Origin: CAITZA01 sp937915285
GTDB taxonomy: Bacteria; Desulfobacterota; Desulfomonilia; Desulfomonilales; Desulfomonilaceae
DNA length: 36,990 bases
Direction: 5' to 3'
Assembly: GCA_036821825.1 (NCBI GenBank)
Contig: DAISIV010000033.1
Location: 1 to 36,990 of the forward strand
The notes below the pieces were generated by a model. It ran no database searches and was not told where the DNA came from. It saw only the letters and a program-made list of their open reading frames with translations. This document shows positions 7,721 to 16,967 of the stretch, piece after piece. Every line of letters begins with the position of its first letter. The stretch's first letter is position 1. A program made the translations under genes and the position numbers.

Positions 7721-10700
7721 ATGCAATTTCATAGCAAAGGCCAAGCTGATATCTCGAAAGAAGCTTCTGGAGCTTCAAGTTTTTTCAAGGTTTTCCCGTC
7801 CTTCCTGAAACTTCGTTTCAGCGACCCCAACCTCGAAAGGGCTTATCAGGACGATCATTTTCAGAAATCGATACTTCCGGTCCGGGTCAGCCTTTTACTT
7901 GCCATAGGCCTGTATGCGGTATTCGGCATACTCGACAGCCAGATAGTTCCGGACGTGATGTATGAATCCTGGATAATTCGATATGTAATTTTCTGTCCAC
8001 TTACGATTCTTGTGTTCTTCCTGTCTTACATGAGGAGCTTTCAGGCTTACCTCAAGGCAAGTCTCATGATAATGGGATTTGTGGGTGGAGCGGGCATAGT
8101 GGTGATGATCGGTCTGGCCAACCCACCAGGGAGTGACCTCTACTACGCAGGTCTAATCCTTACATCTATATTCTATTTCATCTTTCTCAGGCTGGATCTG
8201 GTTAGCGCCTCGATACTGGCTTGGTCGATCTTTTTCCTGTATCTGTTGACCGCTGTGTGGGTAAAAGGTGTTTCAACTTATATCCTGATCAACAATACTT
8301 TCTTTTTTATGGCTTTTAATCTGGCTGGCATGGTGGCGTGTTACCGAATTGAGAGGTATATGCGCTCTGATTTTCTTCAGCGCAGGACGATTATCGACCA
8401 GGCTGAAAAGCTGAACATGATTTTCGATCATACTCCCGTCGGGATAATGCATTTTGATTCAGATGGTGTAATCACTGCATGCAATCCTAGTTTTGAGAAG
8501 GTCTTGGGATCTAGCAGGGACAGGATAGTCGGTCTGAAAATGCTGTCCGACCTGAAAGATGTCCGTGTTATCGAGTCTGTAAGAGAATGCCTCAAAGGCG
8601 TCGCTACTTCCCATGAGGGCAAGTATGTGTCAGTAACCGCTAACAAGGAAGCTGTTGGCAAGGCGGTTTTTTCTCCCACCTTTGACGGTGAAGGAAGAGT
8701 GACCGGTGGAATAGGAATTATAGAAGACATAACGGACAGATATAATGCAGAACAGGCATTGCGTAAGAGTGAGCTTAGCTACAAGTCTCTATATTCGATG
8801 ATGCGTTTGATGTGTGACAATGTTCCGGACCTGATGTGGGCAAAGGATCTTGACGGGAAGTTCATATTTGTAAACCGCGCAATGATTGAGAGGCTCCTTG
8901 GCGCAAGAGACACGGATGAGCCTGTTGGAAAAAACGACATGTATTTCGCTGAGCGTCATCGTCTGGAGCGCCCAGATGATAGTGAGTGGTTCACTTTCGG
9001 TGAGATATGTGTGAATTCGGATGAGGTTATCATTTCGATACGAAGGCCCGAAAAATTTGATGAATTTGGAAATGTCCGTGGGCAGTTCCTTTTCCTTGAC
9101 GTCTACAAGGCTCCATTTCTGGATGAAAATGGAATCATGATCGGAACCGTGGGTTGTGGGCGCGATGTGACTCGGGAGAGGCGTCTCGAGAAGGAGCGCC
9201 AGAGAGCCATCGATGCTTTGATAGAGAGTGAGAAGAAGTTCAGATTCATCACGGAATCTGTGGCGGATAGTGTGTGGATGATGGACCTCGACTTGAGGAC
9301 TACCTATGTCAGCCCATCAATCGAAAAGCTTCTGGGATTTACTCCAGAGGAGAGGAAGAGGCAGTCCATTGAAGAAATGCTGACCCCGGCTTCCCTCGAG
9401 AGAACTAAAGCCATCTTCAGTGAGGAAATGCGCAAGGAGATGGAAGGAGGGCATGATCCTGATCGGAATATAATTGTCGAGGTTGAGTACTTTAAAAAAG
9501 ACGGGTCTTTTACATGGGCTGAGAACAACATAAGGGCTATCAGAAATTCGGAAGGTCTCATAACGGGACTGCTCGGGCTCTCCAGGGACATCACGGAACG
9601 AAAACGTGACCAACTGAGGCTTGAGAAACTCAATCACTGCCTCTTGTCCCTCGGTTCGGATTACAGGACCAATGTCTCCAAACTGACTGCCTTATGCGGA
9701 GAACTTCTCGAAGCGACATGCGCCCTGTATACCGGGCTCAATAAGGGAATCCTCTTTGCGACCGGACAATGGAATACCCCGCCTGATTTTGTTCCCGAAG
9801 ATAATCCTGAAGGGCACATATGCTACGATGTTGTAAGAGAGAACCAGAAGCTTCTGTTGATAAGAAATCTTCAGGACTCTATTTATGCGGTGACTGATCC
9901 GAATGTCTTGAAATTCGGTCTGCAGACCTACATGGGATCGGTAGTGCATAGAAGCCAGAAACCCTATGGGTCCCTTTGCGTTGTTTTTCAGAGGGACTTC
10001 ATTCCCACTGAGGACGAAAAACACATCATCCAGATTGTGGCCTCCGCCATCAGTAGTGAGGAAGACCGTGAGATGTCAGCCTCACAGTTGCGTCAAAGAC
10101 AGGCCATGGAGCACCTTTTGCTTGAAATATCCGGAGCCTTCATCAGCGTAGCTGCCGCTGACATAGACAGGGCTATTGATGAATCCCTTATGAACATAGG
10201 GGTCTTCTGCGGGGTGGATAGGAGTTATGTGTTCCTGTTTGACTATTCAAGCCGAAGCATGAGCAACTCCCACGAATGGTGCGCAGAAGGAGTCAGTCAT
10301 GAGAAGCTGAGCGTTCAGGGCCTACCCATGGAGAAATTAAAGGCCCTGATGGCAAGTCTGGAAGCCGGGCAGGACGTTCATGTGCCTGATGTATCAAACC
10401 TCGGAGACGAGTGGGGTGCTGAACGTAAAACGTTTGAGGCCCAGTCCATAAAGTCACTGGTGATTGTGCCCATGTTCCAGTATGAGAGCCTGATGGGATT
10501 TGTGGGGTTTGACTCAGTTAGGGCTAATCGTGTCTGGGAGGAGTGGCAGGTAACATTGCTGCACATGTATGCTGATCGTCTGAGCGCAGCTATGGAGAGA
10601 AAACAGGCTGAGGAGGAACGGAGCAGGCTTAACGCTCAACTGGTGTGGTCACAGAAGATGGAGGCCATAGGCACCTTGGCGGGAGGCGTGGCTCACGATT

Positions 10701-11779
10701 TCAACAATCTGCTCCAGGTTATTCTTGGGTTTGCAGAAGCTATATCCAGGACGAGGAAGGAAACTGACAAAGATTACGTCAAGGTTCAGCATATACTTGA
10801 GGCCGGCTGGAAAGGAGCTGAACTGGTCAGGAGACTGCTCACATTCAGCCGGAAGGTTGAGCCTGCTTTATCGGTCACAGACCTCAACCAGGAGATAATT
10901 CAATTTCAAGCCTTCCTCTCAAGAACCATTCCCAAGACGATCAAAATTGAACTACGCCTAAATGGTGATCTCAAGAAAACGCTGGCCGACTCATCGCAGG
11001 TCCACCAGGTTTTGATGAATCTCGGAGTCAATGCTCGGGACGCCATGACTGATGGTGGAACTCTGACAATCCAGACAGACAATGTCGAACTGACGCACGA
11101 TTATTGCACACGTCACGTAGGCGCCAAATCAGGTCAGTACATATTGCTTGCAATTTCTGATACCGGGCACGGAATGGACAAAAAGACGCTAGATCACATT
11201 TTCGAACCTTTCTTCACCACCAAGAAGCATGGGAAGGGAACTGGCCTGGGGCTTGCCACTGTTTACGGAATAGTCAAACAGCATCTCGGATACATTACCT
11301 GCTACAGCGAGCCGTCCGTTGGGACCACTTTCAAGATATATTTTCCGGCCACAGATCAGAGTGAAAAAACTGGGGCCCAAGAACCGGATGTTGCCATAAA
11401 TGGAGGACAGGAAACCATTTTGCTTGTCGACGACGAGTACAATATCCGGGAATGGTGCAAAGAACTTCTCGAAAGCTATGACTACACGGTGTTGACTGCG
11501 GGAAACGGCAGGGAAGCGCTAGACGTATACATTAAATACCGAGATAGAATATCATTAGTGTTACTCGACCTGGTGATGCCGGAAATGGATGGTAGGAGAT
11601 GCCTCCAGGAACTTAGGAAAATAGAACCCAAAGTCAAAGCGATAGTTACTAGCGGTTATTCTGGAACTGAGCAGATCAACATGATGCTCTCACTAGGGGC
11701 TGCCGATTTTGTGGGAAAACCTTACGAAGGATCAGAACTTCTTATGAGAATTCGACATGTCCTGGATAGGCGCCTGTGA
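7721..11779 (+). CDS. membrane-bound hybrid sensor histidine kinase (PAS-PAS-PAS-GAF-GAF-HisKA-HATPase-REC)
   Basis: 1352 residues. About six membrane helices occupy residues 50-215. They are followed by three PAS domains (about 230-345, 365-490, 504-630), two GAF-like domains (about 635-785 and 793-965), a HisKA domain with phospho-accepting H992 in GGVAHDFNNLLQ, an HATPase domain with DTGHGMD and GKGTGLGLATVYG, and a C-terminal receiver with D1283 in LLDLVMPEMDG. H-box and receiver match the VAHDFNNLL class of hybrid kinases that often signal through phosphorelays. No separate response regulator or output protein is adjacent, so the partner is unknown. The ATG at 7721 has no convincing ribosome site, but the predicted helices begin soon after, so a much later start is unlikely. 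Ligands of the PAS/GAF domains cannot be inferred. Confidence 0.93.
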   Translation: MQFHSKGQADISKEASGASSFFKVFPSFLKLRFSDPNLERAYQDDHFQKSILPVRVSLLLAIGLYAVFGILDSQIVPDVMYESWIIRYVIFCPLTILVFFLSYMRSFQAYLKASLMIMGFVGGAGIVVMIGLANPPGSDLYYAGLILTSIFYFIFLRLDLVSASILAWSIFFLYLLTAVWVKGVSTYILINNTFFFMAFNLAGMVACYRIERYMRSDFLQRRTIIDQAEKLNMIFDHTPVGIMHFDSDGVITACNPSFEKVLGSSRDRIVGLKMLSDLKDVRVIESVRECLKGVATSHEGKYVSVTANKEAVGKAVFSPTFDGEGRVTGGIGIIEDITDRYNAEQALRKSELSYKSLYSMMRLMCDNVPDLMWAKDLDGKFIFVNRAMIERLLGARDTDEPVGKNDMYFAERHRLERPDDSEWFTFGEICVNSDEVIISIRRPEKFDEFGNVRGQFLFLDVYKAPFLDENGIMIGTVGCGRDVTRERRLEKERQRAIDALIESEKKFRFITESVADSVWMMDLDLRTTYVSPSIEKLLGFTPEERKRQSIEEMLTPASLERTKAIFSEEMRKEMEGGHDPDRNIIVEVEYFKKDGSFTWAENNIRAIRNSEGLITGLLGLSRDITERKRDQLRLEKLNHCLLSLGSDYRTNVSKLTALCGELLEATCALYTGLNKGILFATGQWNTPPDFVPEDNPEGHICYDVVRENQKLLLIRNLQDSIYAVTDPNVLKFGLQTYMGSVVHRSQKPYGSLCVVFQRDFIPTEDEKHIIQIVASAISSEEDREMSASQLRQRQAMEHLLLEISGAFISVAAADIDRAIDESLMNIGVFCGVDRSYVFLFDYSSRSMSNSHEWCAEGVSHEKLSVQGLPMEKLKALMASLEAGQDVHVPDVSNLGDEWGAERKTFEAQSIKSLVIVPMFQYESLMGFVGFDSVRANRVWEEWQVTLLHMYADRLSAAMERKQAEEERSRLNAQLVWSQKMEAIGTLAGGVAHDFNNLLQVILGFAEAISRTRKETDKDYVKVQHILEAGWKGAELVRRLLTFSRKVEPALSVTDLNQEIIQFQAFLSRTIPKTIKIELRLNGDLKKTLADSSQVHQVLMNLGVNARDAMTDGGTLTIQTDNVELTHDYCTRHVGAKSGQYILLAISDTGHGMDKKTLDHIFEPFFTTKKHGKGTGLGLATVYGIVKQHLGYITCYSEPSVGTTFKIYFPATDQSEKTGAQEPDVAINGGQETILLVDDEYNIREWCKELLESYDYTVLTAGNGREALDVYIKYRDRISLVLLDLVMPEMDGRRCLQELRKIEPKVKAIVTSGYSGTEQINMMLSLGAADFVGKPYEGSELLMRIRHVLDRRL

Positions 11780-11796
11780 GCCTTCTCTTGGCTCAC
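11776..11796 (+). terminator. stem-loop overlapping the hybrid kinase stop codon
   Basis: GTGAGCC (11776-11782) and GGCTCAC (11790-11796) pair perfectly around a 7-nt loop; the TGA stop is inside the left arm. There is no U-tract, so it may be a weak terminator or an mRNA 3'-end stabiliser. Confidence 0.35.
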
Positions 11797-11924
11797 TCAA
11801 CCGGGTGGCCGGCCCGTGGTGACAACCACAGTCAAATTAGAACTGATAGTGCGATTCGGTTTACATTCCGATTAGGGGGTAGGTCTACAGAATGAACCGA
11901 CCGCCGTATTCGATGTGCTCAGGT

Positions 11925-12842
11925 TCACCTTTTGCGTTTCTTCCTGCGCCATTTGAGCTGGAACCAGAAACCCTGTTCAGGGGCTACTCTCAGCCATTCC
12001 TCAAAAAGTTTGTGGAATTGTGAACTTACCTGGATAAGATCGGCTTTTGTTTCTCCAGTTGGAGTAATAATGATTTCAGGTCCGAAGGTCGTCCGGTAAT
12101 GTCCCGGGGATGTCCTGTAAGTGCAGATGGGAAGGACGCGGGCCTCACCGTCGAGCGCAAATTTTGCAAAAATCTCGTTTGCTGGAGCAGGAGTGCCGAA
12201 AAAGTCCACAAAAATCCCGCGTTCAGCGTCTCCACGCTGATCCCCGAGCATTGCAACCATTTCCCCGCCTCTGAGTCGCTCTATGAGTTCTTTTACTGAT
12301 CCCTTGTGTGGGAAGGTAGTCACACCGCTCTCCTTGCCGGCCCTACTGAATATGTACTTTGTCAGGAAGGGATTCTTCATGGCGGTGGCAATCAGGTTTG
12401 TTTTTATCCCGCAGAATTTGACGGAGGCTGCGCTCACCTCAAAGCATCCGAAATGAGATGTCAGAAGGCAAATCCCATGTGGTCCGGGGTACATGGCGAG
12501 GTTGAGATCCTGGTGACCATGATATTCAATCCTCCTGAACATTTCGTCCTGATCCCAATGCCGAATCAGGAAAAACTCTACCGCCAAGAGACCAAGGTGT
12601 TCAAAACTCCCTATCGCAGTCTTTTTTATCCATTCAGGCGATTGCTCTTTCCCAAAGGCAATGGTCAGGTTCTCTATCACAACTTTACGGCGATCTTTTA
12701 AGAGGATCCATACCAGACGCCCCAAGAATCTGCCAAAGGCAAAGGCCCAGCTCTCAGGCAGAACAACAAGAATATGTTCAATAACTATTACCAGAAGGTA
12801 AATGAAATAATCCACAAAAAGTCCAAATGTAATTTTTCGCAT
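11925..12842 (-). CDS. lysophospholipid/lipid A acyltransferase, LpxL/HtrB family
   Basis: A 305-residue member of the LpxL/LpxM (HtrB) acyltransferase family, inner-membrane enzymes that transfer a secondary acyl chain to the lipid A precursor or a related lipid. An N-terminal hydrophobic anchor (about 8-30) is followed by the catalytic H-x4-E motif, H130-F-G-C-F-E135, and by the conserved MLGDQRG block. The end is strongly basic (RRKKRKR), typical of membrane-associated members. The ATG at 12842 is used; an in-frame TTG 21 nt upstream is possible and neither has a strong ribosome site. No other lipid A genes are nearby, so the acceptor lipid is not certain. Confidence 0.85.
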   Translation of the reverse strand: MRKITFGLFVDYFIYLLVIVIEHILVVLPESWAFAFGRFLGRLVWILLKDRRKVVIENLTIAFGKEQSPEWIKKTAIGSFEHLGLLAVEFFLIRHWDQDEMFRRIEYHGHQDLNLAMYPGPHGICLLTSHFGCFEVSAASVKFCGIKTNLIATAMKNPFLTKYIFSRAGKESGVTTFPHKGSVKELIERLRGGEMVAMLGDQRGDAERGIFVDFFGTPAPANEIFAKFALDGEARVLPICTYRTSPGHYRTTFGPEIIITPTGETKADLIQVSSQFHKLFEEWLRVAPEQGFWFQLKWRRKKRKR

Positions 12843-13286
12843 AAATGTTTCCAGATGTTCCAAGTCTCAGGTCCAAACAGGAGCCGTGACTCCAGGCGCA
12901 ATTGCTGAACTTCAGGTTCATGCTGACGGATGGCCTGATCACGAATGCGCCGCCCCGGGAGGCAAAGCCGCCATGAGAATTAACCCATTTATGTCCGACT
13001 ATCAAGGTTTATCGCCCTATCCGGCAATAGACCGGTTGAATAATACGTTGAAATTTATGCTAAAGAATATATATAGGAGTCGCAGGCATCATGATTTCAC
13101 GGTGCGACGATCCGGTAACCGGCCAAGATCGTCAATCGGTTGATGTCAATGATGAAAAATGCAGGAATTCAAATGGCGCTTAATTAGATTGCAACAAGTT
13201 ATTAGTGTTACACTTTCCGGAATCACGGTTCACTGAATTTGCGCAGGTTTTTATTGGTTAGAGGGGATTCAAAAGGAGATATAAAA
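12843..13286. other. divergent spacer without a supported gene
   Basis: 444 bp separate the acyltransferase from the TPR lipoprotein. Short frames exist on both strands but lack ribosome sites and protein-like composition. The only structured signal I see is the plus-strand promoter candidate at 13048-13075. Confidence 0.4.
13048..13075 (+). promoter_or_regulatory. candidate sigma70 promoter upstream of the TPR lipoprotein
   Basis: TTGAAA (13048-13053), a 16-bp spacer and TATATA (13070-13075) lie in the divergent spacer. If used for the TPR lipoprotein at 13287, the leader would be about 205 nt, which is long, so a nearer promoter may have been missed. Confidence 0.35.
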
Positions 13287-14102
13287 TTGTCAGTCATGGT
13301 CAGCCATGCTGTGACCATTTTATGTCTGTTTGTCCTTCTTGCGCTAGTGTTATTGTTCGCCGGGTGTTCAAAGAAGGCGCTTAAGACGGGTATCGTGTTC
13401 GACATGGACAAAATAGCGTTTGAAACACTCTCGGATAAAACTGAAAGCTGGAAGGAAAAAGGGGTTCGCCTTGCCCGGCAGAAGGATTATTCTGAAGCGA
13501 TCGAGGCATTTTCCAATTACATTGAGCAGGAGCCCAAGGACTCATTTGGTTACAACGCTTTAGCTGTCTGCTACAAAAATATTGGAGACCCTCAACTGGC
13601 GATGAAGAATTTCGAAAAGGCATTGGATTTGTCTTCAAAGGGTGAGGAGCGTGCCAAAATTCTGGGCAACATAGGGAACATGTTTTTTTCGACAGGCAAG
13701 ATGCAGGCAGCCCTCGGTTTTTACAAGGATGCGGCCGCTGAGTTCGATGAAAATCCGTTCTACGTAATACTGGTAGCCAGAACTTTTGTGAGTATGAATG
13801 ATTTTGAGCGTGCCCGCAAGGCTTTATCGCAGGCTGAGCCCAATATCGGGAAGCTGGACAGATATGAACGGGATGAAGACAAGGGACAGGGGTATTATCT
13901 GCTGGCACAATCATATGCAGCCCTAAGTGAGGAAGAACGGTTGATGGAAAACCTGGAAAAGGCTCTGAAGGTCAATCCTGCGAAATTTCTACACAAGATC
14001 GAACAGGATTCATCCAATGAGAGGAACCTTTTGTATACCATAAGGGATGATCCAAAACTTCAGAAACTGGTTAGACGATACTCAGCACGTTCGAATAATT
14101 GA
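13287..14102 (+). CDS. TPR-repeat lipoprotein
   Basis: A 271-residue exported protein. A hydrophobic signal sequence ends in the lipobox LFAGC, giving lipidated C27 and SKK after it. Residues about 50-240 form several tetratricopeptide repeats (for example DYSEAIEAFSNYIEQEPKD, then SFGYNALAVCYKNIGDPQLA), a scaffold for protein-protein contacts. The likely start is a TTG at 13287: AGGAG lies 8 nt before it, whereas the in-frame ATG at 13296 is too far from that site, and a TTG at 13239 has no ribosome site. Such lipoproteins often act in outer-membrane assembly or secretion, but nothing here assigns a role. Confidence 0.82.
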   Translation: MSVMVSHAVTILCLFVLLALVLLFAGCSKKALKTGIVFDMDKIAFETLSDKTESWKEKGVRLARQKDYSEAIEAFSNYIEQEPKDSFGYNALAVCYKNIGDPQLAMKNFEKALDLSSKGEERAKILGNIGNMFFSTGKMQAALGFYKDAAAEFDENPFYVILVARTFVSMNDFERARKALSQAEPNIGKLDRYERDEDKGQGYYLLAQSYAALSEEERLMENLEKALKVNPAKFLHKIEQDSSNERNLLYTIRDDPKLQKLVRRYSARSNN

Positions 14103-14165
14103 CTCATGTAGTTTTCAGGAAGTGGGCAACAGAACATTTTTGTCAATGCTTGGTCGTGTTTGTTC

Positions 14166-14194
14166 TAGACATTGTGGCGCGGAAAATACATACT
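14166..14194 (+). promoter_or_regulatory. candidate promoter for the PAS histidine kinase
   Basis: TAGACA (14166-14171), a 17-bp spacer and CATACT (14189-14194) lie about 50 bp before the GTG start of the kinase. Nine of twelve positions match the sigma70 consensus, suggesting that the kinase is transcribed separately from the TPR lipoprotein. Confidence 0.45.
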
Positions 14195-14242
14195 TAATCG
14201 ATAAGCGTAATTGTTTAGTGTTTTTGTCGTCGGAGGCCAAAC

Positions 14243-15829
14243 GTGTTTGATACTGCCACCAAAGAAAGAATTGGAGAATTATTGAGTAATGTCGGAGAGA
14301 TCTACTGGGAGGTAGACAAGAATTATTGCGTCACGTTTTCTAACGAACTACTTGAAAAATATTTCGGTCTTCATAAGGGCAGGAAGTGTTACGAGTTCAT
14401 AGGGGGCTGTAAGGAGGTTTGTCCTGATTGCCCGGTTCAGGAAGTCCTTGCAGGGGCCAGCCACTCCAGGGTTGAAAAAAAGAGAATTGATGTGACAGGG
14501 GCGGAGGTATGGCTCGAAACAACGGCTACCCCAATCAAGAACGCTGAGGGGATCACCGTAGGTGTCAGGCAACTCTCATCCGATGTCACTCAGAGGAAGC
14601 GAGACGAAGATTGGCTAAAAGACTCTGAGCGACTTTATCGTAACATTGTCGAACAATCCCCTGATGTTATATTTTCCCTTGATTCTCGTGAACGTTTCTC
14701 GTTCGTAAACCCTCGGATCGAAACTTTTCTTGGTTTCCCGGTTCACGATGTTCTCGAAACCCCCATACGTGACTATGTAGCGCCTGAAGACAGATCCAGG
14801 CTTGACAATTTAGGCTCTCTCGAACCAGAGACGATATGGGATGAAGAAGTAGCTGTGATCGACCGTGACGGCGCAAGAAAGATAGCAAGAATTCGAATAA
14901 AGACTTCCTTAAATGAAGTGGATCACTCCAATGGCTATGATGGAGTAATGAGAGACCGCACCTTACGAAGAAAACTTGAGGAGGAACTTAAGGCATCAAA
15001 GGCTGCATTAGTAGAAAAGATCAAGATAATAGATGAGTTGTATGAACATATAGTCGAATCTGGCAAATGCAAGGCGATAGAGGATCACACAGCGGAAGTA
15101 GCGCACGAACTACGTCAACCTCTTGCAATCATTGGAGGTTTCGCCCGAAGGTTAGGTAGGGCTCTTAACTGCGAGGAACACCTGGACGAGGATAAACAGC
15201 GTCAGTATGTTTCCATAATAATCACAGAAATACAAAGACTGGAAAAGATACTAGACAGGCTCATCGAATTTACCAAACGCAGCAACGTGAGACTGCAACG
15301 AGTGAATCCGAACGATCTTATCAGATACATCATTGAAATTACTCAGGCTCGGGTTATCGAAAAGGAATTGGTAATTGATGCCAATCTCGGTTCCGAGATC
15401 GGGGAAATACCGGTCGATCCCGGACGCTTCCAGCAACTAGTGCTTAATCTCCTGTCTAATGCAATAGAAGCGAGCCCTAACGGGGGAGTGATAAAAATCG
15501 AAACAGGCTGTTCAATACCTAGTGACAAGGCGCTAAAGGTCGGCGAGCTGGGTTCGGAAGTCTATTTTGAGATGAAAATGAGCAACAAAGGCCCGGTCAT
15601 TCCACCTGAAGCGCTTCAGAACGTGTTCAACCCGTTTTTTACGACTAAGGAGCATGGGACTGGATTGGGATTAACGGTCACCAAAAAAATAGTAGAGGAT
15701 CACGCCGGTTCCATTTCATTGAAATCAGACGAAAATGGCACTGTGTTCAGAATATGGCTGCCTCTGAATGAATCAGAGCAGCTCAAGGGTATTTGCTACT
15801 ATGCCCCCAACAACAGCCAGAGGACGTGA
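14243..15829 (+). CDS. soluble PAS-PAS sensor histidine kinase with cysteine-rich PAS
   Basis: 528 residues, GTG start with CGGAGG 6 nt upstream. No membrane helix is evident, so it is probably cytosolic. The first PAS (about 10-115) carries a clustered cysteine motif, KCYEFIGGCKEVCPDCPV, a pattern recurrent in PAS domains of deltaproteobacterial kinases and compatible with metal or redox sensing (inference). A second PAS (about 130-250) precedes the HisKA domain with H288 in VAHELRQPLAIIGG, then an HATPase with LLSNAIEAS (N box) and GTGLGLTVTKKI (G2 box). The G1 box reads SNKGPVIP in place of DxGxGI, a degenerate form. No receiver domain or response regulator gene is adjacent. Confidence 0.9.
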   Translation: MFDTATKERIGELLSNVGEIYWEVDKNYCVTFSNELLEKYFGLHKGRKCYEFIGGCKEVCPDCPVQEVLAGASHSRVEKKRIDVTGAEVWLETTATPIKNAEGITVGVRQLSSDVTQRKRDEDWLKDSERLYRNIVEQSPDVIFSLDSRERFSFVNPRIETFLGFPVHDVLETPIRDYVAPEDRSRLDNLGSLEPETIWDEEVAVIDRDGARKIARIRIKTSLNEVDHSNGYDGVMRDRTLRRKLEEELKASKAALVEKIKIIDELYEHIVESGKCKAIEDHTAEVAHELRQPLAIIGGFARRLGRALNCEEHLDEDKQRQYVSIIITEIQRLEKILDRLIEFTKRSNVRLQRVNPNDLIRYIIEITQARVIEKELVIDANLGSEIGEIPVDPGRFQQLVLNLLSNAIEASPNGGVIKIETGCSIPSDKALKVGELGSEVYFEMKMSNKGPVIPPEALQNVFNPFFTTKEHGTGLGLTVTKKIVEDHAGSISLKSDENGTVFRIWLPLNESEQLKGICYYAPNNSQRT

Positions 15830-15886
15830 AGAAGTGGCCATTGGGAATGATGAAAGTAGGGGCGCGTGTCCCCTTTAAAAAAGATG

Positions 15887-15952
15887 GATTCTCCACCAGC
15901 AGGGCAGGGAGACCGTGAGAGTCGGCTCCCTGTTATGGCGATTGGAGAAATC
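15887..15952. terminator. nested inverted repeats between convergent genes
   Basis: Between the convergent kinase and epimerase genes, an inner perfect stem CAGGGAG/CTCCCTG (15905-15911 with 15926-15932) is enclosed by outer arms GATTCTCCA (15887-15895) and TGGAGAAATC (15943-15952, one bulged A). The arrangement suggests a structured, possibly bidirectional transcript end. There is no clear U-tract. Confidence 0.4.
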
Positions 15953-15964
15953 AGGGCCCTGCGT

Positions 15965-16861
15965 TTATTGTAGCAAATCACTCAGGGCAGACTGAACATC
16001 GGGATATTTGAAGGTGAAGCCATTCTGCATGAGTTTTAAGGGGATAACCCTTTGACCTTTAAGGATGACCGAGCCGAATTCTCCTAGAATAAGGTTGATG
16101 GCAAATCCTGGCGCAGGCATGAAAGACGGGCGTTTGAGTATGGCGCCTATCACCTTGGCCAAGGACTTGTTCTGAACCGGTTCCGGAGAGCAAAAATTGA
16201 CCGGTCCTTCAATCTTGGTGTTGTCCATCAAGAACATAGCAGCTTTACACAGATCCTCAATGTGAATCCACGACATCCACTGTTTACCGGATCCCAATGG
16301 CCCACCGGCAAAAAACCTGAAAGGCAAGGCCATTTGAGCCAGCGCCCCTCCATCACGTCCAAGGACCACTCCGAATCGGGTAATCGCTACGCTCAATCCC
16401 TTTTTTGATCCTTCCAGAGCCTCATTTTCCCAATCGGCTGCAAGTTCGGCCAAAAAACCCGATCCGACTGGAGCCGATTCGTCAAGTTGCTCATCCCCTG
16501 TAAAACCGTAGTAGCCAACGGCTGAAGTGCTCAGCAGTCTGGAGCCTGATGCGGCGGCCTGAACCAGATTCCTGGTGGTGAGGATTCGACTATCGTAAAT
16601 GAGCCTTTTATAATCCTGGGTCCATCTCTTGAAGATCGTAGCTCCGGCAAGGTTCACAAGCACAGTGTGATCGCTCACAGACTCCTGCCAACGACCCTCC
16701 ACTGTTGGATCACCAACAACAAGAGAAACCCCTTTTGGGGCTTTTTCTGAGCTTTTTTGCGACCTCACCAGCCATGTGACTTCATGACCCGATCGCAACA
16801 GACGGTCGGTCAGTGTCTGGCCCACAAATCCATTTGCACCGGTAATGAAAACTTTCATCAT
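15965..16861 (-). CDS. TIGR01777-family NAD(P)-dependent epimerase (SDR superfamily)
   Basis: A 298-residue extended SDR protein. The nucleotide-binding loop TGANGFVG lies at residues 7-14, followed by the VLVNLAGATIFKRW segment and STSAVGYYG, which are characteristic of the TIGR01777/YfcH/SDR39U1 group. The C-terminal portion (about 250-298, with VIPLKLMQNGF) matches the family's DUF1731 region. The reaction of the group is not established. The adjacent ATG codons at 16861/16858 follow a GGGGGA ribosome site; a longer frame to 16900 would run over two palindromes and is not preferred. It lies 106 bp downstream of the SlyD-like gene on the same strand. Confidence 0.87.
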   Translation of the reverse strand: MMKVFITGANGFVGQTLTDRLLRSGHEVTWLVRSQKSSEKAPKGVSLVVGDPTVEGRWQESVSDHTVLVNLAGATIFKRWTQDYKRLIYDSRILTTRNLVQAAASGSRLLSTSAVGYYGFTGDEQLDESAPVGSGFLAELAADWENEALEGSKKGLSVAITRFGVVLGRDGGALAQMALPFRFFAGGPLGSGKQWMSWIHIEDLCKAAMFLMDNTKIEGPVNFCSPEPVQNKSLAKVIGAILKRPSFMPAPGFAINLILGEFGSVILKGQRVIPLKLMQNGFTFKYPDVQSALSDLLQ

Positions 16862-16880
16862 CCAATTCCCCCTTTTGAAA

Positions 16881-16916
16881 ACAATTAATTGTATACCCAA
16901 TCATTTAACAATTGTT
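16881..16916. promoter_or_regulatory. pair of palindromes upstream of the epimerase gene
   Basis: ACAATTAATTGT (16881-16892) and AACAATTGTT (16907-16916) are both perfect palindromes sharing the half-site ACAATT. Their centres are 25 bp apart, and they lie 19-55 bp upstream of the epimerase start. They could be paired operator half-sites; AT-rich palindromes also arise by chance. Confidence 0.35.
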
Positions 16917-16967
16917 GGTAGCTTATTCCAAACGATTTCAAGTCCCCAATTCTGTCGAGACTCACCT

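Noticed and set aside
12306..12701. A 131-codon plus-strand open frame
   Set aside because: It lies wholly inside the LpxL/HtrB-type gene on the other strand, has no ribosome site and no recognisable protein character.
12886..13143. An 85-codon plus-strand frame in the spacer before the TPR lipoprotein
   Set aside because: GTG start without a ribosome site and non-protein-like composition.
13381..13914. A 177-codon minus-strand open frame
   Set aside because: It is antisense to the TPR lipoprotein gene, whose signal peptide, lipobox and repeats are clear.
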